This document shows, one piece after another, positions 1 to 6,600 of a stretch of DNA of 7,951 nucleotides. The position numbers were made by a program, and so were the translations under genes. How positions within the stretch are numbered: position 1 is the first letter of the stretch; each line of letters begins with the position of its first letter. The notes below the pieces were generated by a model that did not search any database, was not told where the DNA came from, and saw only the letters and a list, made by a program, of their open reading frames with translations. Origin of the DNA: Odoribacter sp. (GTDB lineage: Bacteria > Bacteroidota > Bacteroidia > Bacteroidales > Marinifilaceae); assembly GCA_020024465.1 (NCBI GenBank), contig JAHHTT010000073.1, positions 1-7,951 of the forward strand, written 5' to 3'.

Positions 1-86
1 GCATAATCTTTAAAAATATTTAAGTAAAAGAATGGTTATTGTTGATGATGCAGTTTCAAGTATAAATTTTGAATGAGGCCGTAATG

Positions 87-130
87 TAAACTATGTTAGC
101 AAAGAATAAAATCTTTGCTAACACAGTTTA
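87..130 (-). terminator. Long hairpin after rloB, likely operon terminator
   Basis: A perfect 12-base inverted repeat, TGTTAGCAAAGA at 94-105 and its complement at 112-123, encloses a six-base loop. After one A/C mismatch the pairing continues six more bases on each side (87-92 with 125-130), giving 18 pairs in 19. It begins about 32 bases past the rloB stop codon, where a terminator is expected. On the minus strand there is no clean T-run after the stem (the sequence goes on ATAGTTTACATT), so it may be a 3'-end stabilising hairpin or a bidirectional end signal. Bases 1-86 hold nothing else that I can identify. Confidence 0.5.
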
Positions 131-161
131 ATTTACATCCTCAAATTTGATATAATGATTA

Positions 162-1043
162 TTATAAATCTCTAACGATCTGTTCTATCTGACTGATTAG
201 CTCAGTATTGTTTACGAGAGATTCCGCGTCATCAAGTTTACAAACTGTACCATCTTGAAACAGACAATAAAGTATTGTTTCCTTATATTTCAATGTACAG
301 CAGAATATCCTTTCGTCCTTTTCTCCCCAATAAATATGAAGTTGCTTGTGTCCTTCTATTTCATGGTTCAGATAGATAGGCTTTCGTAGATGCTCTGCAA
401 GCATGGTCCGAATTTCTACAAACTTCTGCAACAAACGGAAGAAGTGGATAGCTTTGAACAACTCTGAATAATTGGCTATTTCATTTTTTACAGGTTCGTA
501 CTTGCAGGCACGGATGGAAAAATCTATCGCCTGTGCACGTTTCGTCATATCTTGCAGAATGCTATCTCGGAAGAATTGGTTTTTTTGATAATACCTGGCT
601 GTTTTTTCATAACCAGGCAATACCTTTTCTACAGCAGGGCGAAGAGCTTCATAGGTTTCATAACTGGTTCGGGCAAAACGATCGGCTAAATGATATAAGA
701 ACCAGAGTTCTATGCAGGGATGACTTTCAATGAAGATAACTCCATGCTTTTTATATTTTTCCTTAGCTGTAAGGTAAAGGTTATATTGTTCCTTGTTTTT
801 TACCAGTGTATCCGTATCTATGACAAGAAATAACGCATCAGCTCGTTCCTGTGGCTTTTTCTTCAACTCCTTGTCAATCAATTTTAGATTCTGTTTATAC
901 GAACTCCGACTATTTTTAGGTACCTCAGGTACCATGGAGAAGCGGAAACGGTTGTTCGTTCTCAATCCATCGAAGTAAAACCATTCCGTAAAGCCTTCAC
1001 CATATATTTTGATTGTATATTCCAAAGGTCTGAACTGTTCCAT
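162..1043 (-). CDS. rloB: RloB-family TOPRIM-like protein with C-terminal extension
   Basis: This 293-residue protein is the second gene of the rloAB operon. Residues 1 to about 205 fit the RloB family, a TOPRIM-type fold. Visible landmarks are GEGFTEWFYF at 15-24 (glutamates 16 and 20), VIDTDT at 74-79 (D76 and D78, the DxD pair expected to bind metal), and ESHPCIELWFLYH at 106-118, the family's S-x-P-x-x-E-x-W segment. TOPRIM folds in related defence proteins cut or nick nucleic acid, so a nuclease effector is the likely role, by analogy. From about residue 206 to the end there is roughly 85 residues beyond the usual core, rich in alternating beta-strand-like segments (HKQLHIYWG, RIFCCTLKY, TILYCLFQDG), which I cannot assign. 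The start codon lies 11 bases after the rloA stop, with only a weak purine stretch (AAGAGCAG) before it, suggesting translational coupling to rloA. No signal peptide or membrane segment is seen, so it is cytoplasmic. Family is clear; activity and target are inferred. Confidence 0.88.
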   Translation of the reverse strand: MEQFRPLEYTIKIYGEGFTEWFYFDGLRTNNRFRFSMVPEVPKNSRSSYKQNLKLIDKELKKKPQERADALFLVIDTDTLVKNKEQYNLYLTAKEKYKKHGVIFIESHPCIELWFLYHLADRFARTSYETYEALRPAVEKVLPGYEKTARYYQKNQFFRDSILQDMTKRAQAIDFSIRACKYEPVKNEIANYSELFKAIHFFRLLQKFVEIRTMLAEHLRKPIYLNHEIEGHKQLHIYWGEKDERIFCCTLKYKETILYCLFQDGTVCKLDDAESLVNNTELISQIEQIVRDL

Positions 1044-1054
1044 CTGCTCTTGCT

Positions 1055-2335
1055 TTAATCGTTCATGAAAATACTGCCTAACTGAGGCTTGGCACCAAGT
1101 TTTCCTGCACGATAAGCATTCAGAATGGACACTTCTTTATGCAGGCCAAAATCTTTTGCTCGATAAATCTCTGTAGCTCCCGACTGATTCTTGTTGGCAA
1201 AATAAACCATGTCTCTGCGGATATATTCTTCGTCCAGCAACATGAGGTTATGGGTAGAGAATATCAATTGTCCTCTTTCGGAATTGACCAGGAACGTTTT
1301 TAGAATATGGGTGAACAAATCGTAGTGGAGAGAACTGTCCAACTCATCGCATACCAGAATTTGCTGGTTTTTCACCATGGTATAAAGTAGGGCAGAAAGT
1401 CCATACATACGGTTGGTACCATCGGATTCATCCATATTGGAAAGATCTCCCGTATAGAATGGGGTTTTGTGTGTAAAGAAAAGTTCCTGTTTGGACAGGT
1501 TGTCGGTCTGTGGCTCTGGCAGGTGAAGGATATGTGCTATTTGTCGGACTTTTTCAAGGGTTTCTGCCGCGACTTCTCCCTTCTCTTCTTTGATATATAA
1601 ATCGGAAATATTGAAATCTGCCTTATTCAGCATTTCACAGATAAACTTTTTACTTTCTCCGTCCAGTCTGACTACATCGTTGGCAAACTGTTCCAAATCC
1701 ATACGATTGTCCAACATTGGAAGAATGGTTCTTTCAAGATAAGCACATAGGTTATCGAACAATTCGTTCTTTTCTACATTAGCATTCATGTAAGTGGCCA
1801 ATACACTCATATTAGGCAGACAGTTGGACTCTACAAACAACTTTTGCGTAGCGGTGAGTTTTAGCAAGGGACCAAAGGATATAGAGGAGTTGCCTTTTTC
1901 TGCTATCCATTTGCGTTCAAAAAATAATGCACGCCGATTGTTAGGGTAAAAATAGAGTTCTTCCTTATAAATCCTCACACCATCCATTTCTACAAAATAC
2001 TCATAACGGATGTCACCGATATAAAAGATCAATGTAAAAGAGGAATGGTTGTTACGGCTATCAGTATCCATAAGAAACGGAGTAAGTCCAGTGCCTGAAT
2101 TGTTTTTCCGTGAGCGGCTTAACAAAACATGGAAAACAAGCCATACCAGCGCCTTGAGCAGATTACTCTTTCCTGAGGCATTCGGACCATAAATCACTCC
2201 TATTTTGGAAATACGCACATTTTTTATTTTTACAATTGCATATTCTTCATAGGTCTTATCAGCAGAAGCAGTAAAGTCCAGCATTTGCTCTTCTCTAATA
2301 GAAAGGTAATTTTTTACTTTAAACTGTAGAATCAT
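1055..2335 (-). CDS. rloA: RloA-type AAA15/ABC-like ATPase
   Basis: This 426-residue ATPase is the first gene of the rloAB operon. The N-terminus FKVKNYLSIREEQ is the usual opening of AAA15/AAA21 ATPases. Walker A is GPNASGKS at 50-57. A signature-like ESDGTNRMYGLSALL lies at 303-317, Walker B is QILVCDELDSSLH at 325-337 (D330, E331), and the H-loop IFSTHN is at 358-363 (H362). The tail KLGAKPQLGSIF matches the Y-x-x-G-x-x-G-A-x-P pattern that ends many members. The region between Walker A and the signature (about 70-290) is the variable insert, mostly strands then helices. Length is normal and all ATPase motifs are intact. In related ATPase/TOPRIM defence pairs (AbiL-like, PARIS) the ATPase senses infection or holds back the nuclease; that role is assumed here. 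The start is supported by AAGAG about six bases upstream and by a promoter at 2368-2400. The rloA name comes from genes linked to type I restriction loci, but no hsd gene is in this window. Confidence 0.9.
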   Translation of the reverse strand: MILQFKVKNYLSIREEQMLDFTASADKTYEEYAIVKIKNVRISKIGVIYGPNASGKSNLLKALVWLVFHVLLSRSRKNNSGTGLTPFLMDTDSRNNHSSFTLIFYIGDIRYEYFVEMDGVRIYKEELYFYPNNRRALFFERKWIAEKGNSSISFGPLLKLTATQKLFVESNCLPNMSVLATYMNANVEKNELFDNLCAYLERTILPMLDNRMDLEQFANDVVRLDGESKKFICEMLNKADFNISDLYIKEEKGEVAAETLEKVRQIAHILHLPEPQTDNLSKQELFFTHKTPFYTGDLSNMDESDGTNRMYGLSALLYTMVKNQQILVCDELDSSLHYDLFTHILKTFLVNSERGQLIFSTHNLMLLDEEYIRRDMVYFANKNQSGATEIYRAKDFGLHKEVSILNAYRAGKLGAKPQLGSIFMND

Positions 2336-2367
2336 ACTCTTATAGTATTAAAATCGTAAATTATTTG

Positions 2368-2400
2368 CAAATATAGTCATTAAAATCAAGAATGGTAAAA
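2368..2400 (-). promoter_or_regulatory. Bacteroidota-type promoter of rloAB
   Basis: On the minus strand the -7 box TATATTTG (2375-2368) matches TAnnTTTG exactly. A T-rich TTTTA at 2400-2396 takes the place of the -33 TTTG, with about 21 bases between the boxes. Transcription would start near 2361 and leave a leader of about 25 bases before the rloA ATG at 2335. The -7 box is strong and the -33 box is imperfect. Confidence 0.55.
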
Positions 2401-2488
2401 TTAGGGATTGTTTTTCTCGTGAATTCTTGTTTTGTGACATGGATTATTGTTAAAAGGGGCTGATTTGTTGATAATCACTCAATATATC

Positions 2489-2519
2489 TTTGTTGTTTGA
2501 TGTTTATTGTTTAACTTTG
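2489..2519 (+). promoter_or_regulatory. Orphan plus-strand Bacteroidota promoter
   Basis: TTTG at 2489-2492 and TAACTTTG at 2512-2519 are separated by 19 bases, an exact match to the TTTG-N19-21-TAnnTTTG consensus. Another -7-like TATCTTTG overlaps at 2485-2492. The start site would be near 2526. A short perfect hairpin (CTTATA-GAT-TATAAG, 2521-2535) lies at the predicted start site. No intact plus-strand gene follows. In A+T-rich DNA such matches can arise by chance, so this rests on the good spacing and the terminator downstream. Confidence 0.4.
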
Positions 2520-2689
2520 TCTTATAGATTATAAGCATGAATTTTGCTTGACAATTTTGAATAACAGAATAATGAGAAATTGACTGAATAGAAAATTTAA
2601 TATTAACCATCGCAGCCATATCTAGTGAGATTGGTTTAGCTTGTAGTGAGTACAAGGATTTTTTAGTGGACAAATTAATGGGTTATAGT

Positions 2690-2829
2690 GCATACACTTA
2701 TATAAGGTGTAAGCATTTGGTTATAAACTCTTCTATAAGAAAAAGCAGTAGCCAAGAAAGGTTATTCAATCAAACATCAAACATTTGATAAACATCCGCT
2801 TACATAGGGATTACTTCGATGGTGTAAGC
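2690..2829. repeat. Two inverted pairs of the motif GTGTAAGC
   Basis: Pair A: GCATACAC at 2690-2697 faces GTGTAAGC at 2707-2714, and with the TTATATAA between them this makes a near-palindrome of about 25 bases. Pair B: GCTTACA at 2798-2804 faces GTGTAAGC at 2822-2829 around an 18-base spacer. The right halves also form direct repeats (GGTGTAAGCA at 2706-2715 and 2821-2830, followed by TTTG or ATTG) 115 bases apart. This could be a pair of protein-binding or recombination sites, or two RNA hairpins if transcribed. No protein is known from the sequence to use them. Confidence 0.45.
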
Positions 2830-2887
2830 AATTGAATATCATAGTGAAATGAGTGCGGCGCAAGCTGCGATTGAAGAAGTGAACTGA
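2828..2887 (+). pseudogene. Possible C-terminal remnant of an unidentified gene
   Basis: A short plus-strand frame, open only from 2828, reads AIEYHSEMSAAQAAIEEVN and stops at 2885-2887, 34 bases before a strong terminator hairpin on the same strand. The alanine/glutamate-rich ending looks like the end of a real helical protein. Upstream, the frame is blocked by a stop at 2825-2827 and no longer ORF joins it without frameshifts. An ATG at 2849 would give only 12 residues. I do not recognise the protein. The case rests mainly on position relative to the terminator. Confidence 0.2.
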
Positions 2888-2920
2888 CTGTAGCATAGAC
2901 ATATATTAATAAAGTACAAT

Positions 2921-2963
2921 GGGACAGGGATCATTGAGATATCAACGATTCCTGTTCTTTTTT
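2921..2963 (+). terminator. Rho-independent terminator, plus strand
   Basis: ACAGGGATCATTG at 2924-2936 pairs with CAACGATTCCTGT at 2943-2955 over a six-base loop. It has 13 positions with one A/C mismatch and one G-T wobble, and can be extended by two more pairs. It is followed at once by TTCTTTTTTAG (T-run 2958-2963). The one-sided T-run gives the direction. It implies that a transcription unit once ended here, although the gene is no longer recognisable. Confidence 0.75.
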
Positions 2964-2984
2964 AGTGGTTTCACTTGAAATTGC

Positions 2985-3070
2985 CGTCACACGTACGTGT
3001 GACGCATGTGCATCGTACGTGCAACGCGTGTAACACGTATGTGTGACGAACGTAACACGTTCGTGTGACG
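2985..3070. repeat. Array of ACGT-centred palindromes
   Basis: CGTCACACGTACGTGTGACG at 2985-3004 is a perfect 20-base palindrome. Two further units have the same form with substitutions: TGTAACACGTATGTGTGACG at 3029-3048 and CGTAACACGTTCGTGTGACG at 3051-3070. Between units one and two, 3005-3028 carries a divergent palindromic version around CGTACGTGCA. The aligned consensus is CGTMACACGTWYGTGTGACG. Units touch or are two bases apart, unlike CRISPR spacing. The block is G+C-richer than its flanks and starts 22 bases after the terminator T-run. On the minus strand it can be read as a Thr/Val/Arg/His-rich peptide, which is probably not a real protein. Function is unknown. Confidence 0.8.
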
Positions 3071-3125
3071 ATAAAAATAAGAAGTAATTCCTCAATTCCC
3101 ATATCATGAAATAGCAGCATTGAAC

Positions 3126-3242
3126 ATGGTATATCATAAGACGGAATCCGGAAAGACTCAGGATGCTAAGGCCTCCCCTCCTTCTGATGCTGAAAATGCG
3201 CAAATCGGAGCCACCTTCATTGTAAATCCGAATTTGCTCTGA
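3126..3242 (+). CDS. Possible small or truncated hypothetical protein, 38 residues
   Basis: From ATG at 3126 the plus strand encodes 38 residues, MVYHKTESGKTQDAKASPPS to position 20, then a stretch ending GATFIVNPNLL, with the stop at 3240-3242. The frame is open upstream to a stop near 3078 (reading EVIPQFPYHEIAALN before the methionine). Composition is soluble and protein-like: charged and Pro/Ser-rich, then a hydrophobic end. No clear ribosome binding site is visible and I do not recognise a family. A 90-codon minus-strand frame (2931-3203) overlaps it and cannot be excluded, though that one is built largely on palindromic repeats. The last 26 bases overlap the IstB-like remnant on the other strand. 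It may be only the 5' end of a gene cut by that element. Confidence 0.25.
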   Translation: MVYHKTESGKTQDAKASPPSDAENAQIGATFIVNPNLL

Positions 3243-3411
3243 AAAGTGAAATGCATTTCTCTTTATAGATTGTCATTACTATATCCTCCATTGTTAGCAT
3301 GTAAGCCATATAGCCCTGTTTAACAACTTTATATATTAAAACTGCAGCAATATATGTTTAACCGGTTCCTAAAGGCCCAATGAGGATTACATTGTAGATG
3401 GTTCTATCCAT
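3217..3411 (-). pseudogene. IS21-type IstB-like helper ATPase remnant
   Basis: On the minus strand, from ATG at 3411, the frame reads MDRTIYNVILIGPLGTG, stop, TYIAAVLIYKVVKQGYMAY, then MLTMEDIVMTIYKEKCISLF before ending at 3217. This is the Walker A region of an IstB-like transposition helper ATPase: GPLGTG[K]TY followed by the helix and the KQGY-x-AY strand typical of the family. The Walker A lysine codon AAA has become the stop TAA, which by itself would abolish ATP binding. The N-terminal domain, Walker B and the rest are missing, and no istA transposase is nearby. It is a relic of an IS21-family insertion. Family assignment is from motif recall, not a search. Confidence 0.65.
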
Positions 3412-3518
3412 ATTAAAAAAACTGTTTAAAACTAGAAAAATAGTATACGACAAATTGAATGTCAGGATATTAATTAAAATACATTTCAGAACTTTATGAG
3501 CATCAAGTAATTAAAGCT

Positions 3519-3599
3519 ATGGAACAATACTCAACCAACCTTACTGATAAACAGTGGCAAGTTATAGAAAGAATCATCAATCCGCAAAAAAGAGACTGA
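3519..3599 (+). pseudogene. IS5-family transposase, N-terminal fragment
   Basis: ATG at 3519 opens a 26-codon frame, MEQYSTNLTDKQWQVIERII then NPQKRD, stop. The pattern YxTNLTDxQWxxIExxxNPQ is the standard beginning of IS5-family (DUF4096-containing) transposases of Bacteroides. Homology appears to end near 3585, where the A-run of the helicase-side terminator begins, and the stop codon at 3597-3599 lies inside that terminator stem. The rest of the transposase and the other IS end are absent, so this is a breakpoint remnant. Bases 3412-3518 would be its untranslated left side; I see no clear inverted repeat there. Confidence 0.7.
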
Positions 3600-3624
3600 C
3601 TTCCGAATTGGGGAGCCAGCCTCT
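3585..3624 (-). terminator. Rho-independent terminator of the helicase gene
   Basis: Read on the minus strand, AGAGGCTGGCTCC (3624-3612) pairs with GGAAGTCAGTCTCT (3604-3591) around a short AATTC-containing loop. It has 13 of 14 pairs counting two G-T wobbles, and a run of T (complement of A3586-A3591) follows directly. It starts about 37 bases beyond the stop codon at 3661-3663. Position, stem and T-run all fit termination of the 3661-6762 gene. Confidence 0.75.
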
Positions 3625-3660
3625 ATTTATCATGTTCGAAAAAGTCGACCGGACAGAAAT

Positions 3661-6600
3661 TTAAATCACATTCAGATACTGTGCCATCACTGGCTTTTCA
3701 AGTTTCCATTTGATATTCATAGGACGATCACCATGTGATTCTACGAAATTCACGAAACCGAAGCAATGAAACGGAGAGGTATTACCAAAACCATCTTTTT
3801 TCTCTTCACGTACAAACAATAAAATTTTACGCTGCTTTTTCTGTTGTTCCAAATAGCGGGCTCCACCTTTATTGTTGTGTGCATCCGTATTTTGTGATTG
3901 CCAATGAAATAAATAATCATTGATGACATAGTCATTATATTGTGTACTTGGAGAGAAATCCCTATCCGATTTATTCAGGGTGACGAATAGCAATATGGCA
4001 TTCTGTTCTGTTAGGTTGAACACTCCAGAGACAGAGCCTTGCATCACTTTTGTTTCTGTTTGTTTGCCTACTAATGTGAAGATTTCCTCACGGGTGTAAC
4101 AGCCGTATAAATCAAGATTAGGGAATAAGGCACTATCGAGTTCAGCTGTCTTTATCTTTAAATGTGCTAACAGATAGTCTACTATTTCAGAAATTTCCTG
4201 TTTGAAGTATTTGTATCGATTATCGTGAACAAGTGCCAGTGCCTCGTAAATATTGTTGAAACCAAGGCTGGTATATTTCTCTTGGAATAGATTATAATAG
4301 AGCATCAATGCAAAAGAATGGTATTCTTTCTTTTCGTAGTCTTTGCTTCCATTGACAAAACGCTCTACAAAATGTAAATATTTTATAGAGTTGTGATGTA
4401 CCAGGTTAGCCATACCCTTGACTAAGTGTTTGGTTATAGCATCGTCTTCAAAATCTATTCTGTTAGCATCCCTCTTCAACGTAGTCCAACATCTGTTGGT
4501 TTGATAAATAATACGAATATCCTGACCATTATTTTCAATGAATTGTGTAATAGTTGGTAATAATGTATAACTGTTGATTTCTCTTATCAGTCTATTCTTA
4601 TTATATATAGCATTCTTGATATTGTCTAAGATATATTGGCGTGCCTTCTTTTCCATTATAATACTACAACCAGGAGGAAGTAGGGTAAAACCATCTTTGA
4701 CTTGAGATGCTATATCTTTCTCTGGATGTAAAGTCAATGCACGGAACCGGTTGGCAAATTCATATTTCTTGTTTGCCTGTGCAACAAAGTCCAGTACGGT
4801 CAATTCAGTTTTCCCGACAGAAAGACGCAGACCACGTCCCAACTGTTGCAAGAAAATAGTCAAACTTTCGGTTGGGCGAAGAAACAGCACAGTGTCAATT
4901 TCAGGAATATCAACACCTTCGTTGAATATATCTACTACACAGAGATAATGAATTTCACCATTGCGTATTTGTTTGGTTAGTTTTTTTCTTTGTTCTGTAG
5001 GGGTATCAGAAGTTAATGAATGTGCATTAAATCCATATTTACTCAATTGCGATGCCATATAATCAGCATGGTGTTTGTTAACACAGAAACAAAGAGCACG
5101 GCAAGTATATTCATCTGCCAGATAACGATGCAAGGCACTGACAATATTTTCTACACGTTCGGCACTACAGAGTACACTGTCCAGTTTATCAATTTTATAT
5201 TTCTGTCCATTCCACAAATCATCATCACTCAAATCCACATTGTCCGTCACGCATAAATATTGAAAGGGAGTAAGTAGCCCTGCCTGTAGTGCCTGTGGCA
5301 AACGGATTTCAGCGCTGATACGGCCACCAAAGTCAGGCCTAAGGCTTCGGCCATCCATACGTTCAGGTGTAGCCGTCAATCCCAGCAATATTTTAGGTGA
5401 GAAATGATGTAACATTTTCCTGTAACTGTCAGCCTGACTATGGTGTGCCTCGTCAATGACAATATAATCATAATAATCAGCTCCTAACTTTGCAAAGAAA
5501 TCATCGAAACGAGAGTTTAACATAGAAATAGAGACAAATAAATGTTCGTATTCACAGGCTTCCTGTGGCCGGCAACCACCTACCCACAAAGCCCCAAAGT
5601 TATTATCACCCAACACACTGCGGTAGGTGCTCAGAGACTGACGAAGTATCTCTTCCCTGTGCGCCGTAAATAGAATTTTACTATTGGGGTGTCGGCGACT
5701 AAAATCGAGATAGTCAAATGCTGAAATAACCGTTTTTCCAGTACCTGTAGCAGCGACGACTAAATTCTTATAGTTGTTGTTTTCCTCTCTTTCAACACGA
5801 AGTTGGTCTAAAATTTGCTTTTGGTGAGGAAGTAAAGTGTACCGTTGATATTTAAAATCCGTTGAGTTGAACTGAATTATATTACGCTTAAATTCTCTGT
5901 TGAATTTCTCGATTCCCCCGATACTGAAATCTTCAAAGTTAGGACTGTTCCAATACATGTCGAAGGTAGCCAGTGCACTTTTTATGATGTGTGGATTTTC
6001 AACACTCGTTACTCGTACATTCCACTCCAACCCTTCTGTCTGTGCCGATTTAGATAAGTTGGAAGAGCCAATATAAGCGGTGTGTAAACCAGAATTACGA
6101 AGAAATATATACGATTTTGCATGTAATCTCTCAACATTTGTATTATATGAAATATGAATCTCTGTATTAGGCATTTGTGATAATAACAAAAGCGCTTTTG
6201 CTTCTGTAACGGCACAATATGTAGTAGTGATGATTCGCAATTTCTTATTACTCTGCCGACAGAAATTCTTTAAATCGTCAAGAATAATTCTGAGACCGGA
6301 TAGCTTAAGAAATGAGACGATGAAACAAATTTCATCAGCACTTGCAATTTCTCGCCTAATTTCCTCACCAATGGATATTTTACTATTGCCACCTGTAAAC
6401 AGATTGCTTACACGAAATCCTGATAAGGGTCTGACAATGCTTGTTTGACTTTCTGCTTGAATGGCTGCCTGTTCCTTACTTACAACTTCAGCCAGAAGAC
6501 TTTTGGATTGAGTTATTTGATATTCTTCAGTTAGTCCAACACCTGACAAAATATTGTTGACAATATTAATTCTATCTTGCTGTTCTTCTGTATCCTCCAA

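Larger units (their letters stand above)
2526..2963 (+). other. Candidate transcript or decayed gene without intact ORF
   Basis: The interval from the predicted start of the orphan promoter to the strong terminator at 2921-2963 is about 435 bases and contains no convincing full-length reading frame. On the plus strand a stretch without stops or an early ATG runs from about 2591 to 2788 (it reads through LACSEYKDFLVDKLMGY); I do not recognise it. A second scrap ends at 2887. The segment also holds the GTGTAAGC inverted pairs. It could be a decayed gene still flanked by its signals, or a non-coding RNA. Nothing in the sequence decides between them. Confidence 0.25.

Noticed and set aside
87..130. 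Miniature transposable element (MITE) formed by the long inverted repeat
   Set aside because: There is no target duplication, and the position just after rloB fits an operon-end hairpin better.
533..978. Plus-strand frames at 533-733 and 793-978
   Set aside because: They are antisense to rloB, with no similarity and no signals. They are shadows.
2479..2673. A 64-codon minus-strand frame starting MSTKKSLYSLQAKPIS
   Set aside because: No recognisable family, no ribosome binding site, very A+T-rich, and its 3' end overlaps the plus-strand promoter. It is about the length expected by chance in this composition, so I leave it uncalled.
2495..2782. An 11-base inverted pair GTTTGATGTTT (2495-2505) and AAACATCAAAC (2772-2782)
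   Set aside because: It is a low-complexity match in A+T-rich DNA, 266 bases apart, with no further pairing outside it. It is not enough to propose element ends.
2985..3070. CRISPR-like array
   Set aside because: Units are palindromic, degenerate and almost contiguous, with no spacers of uniform length and no cas genes.
2931..3203. A 90-codon minus-strand frame with a Thr/Val/Arg/His-rich section
   Set aside because: The distinctive section is a translation of the ACGT palindromes and its end lies in a plus-strand terminator stem. It is more likely a by-product of the repeats than a protein.
3735..6448. Several 60-78-codon frames on both strands inside the helicase gene
   Set aside because: All overlap an intact gene with clear domain motifs and show no protein-like features.
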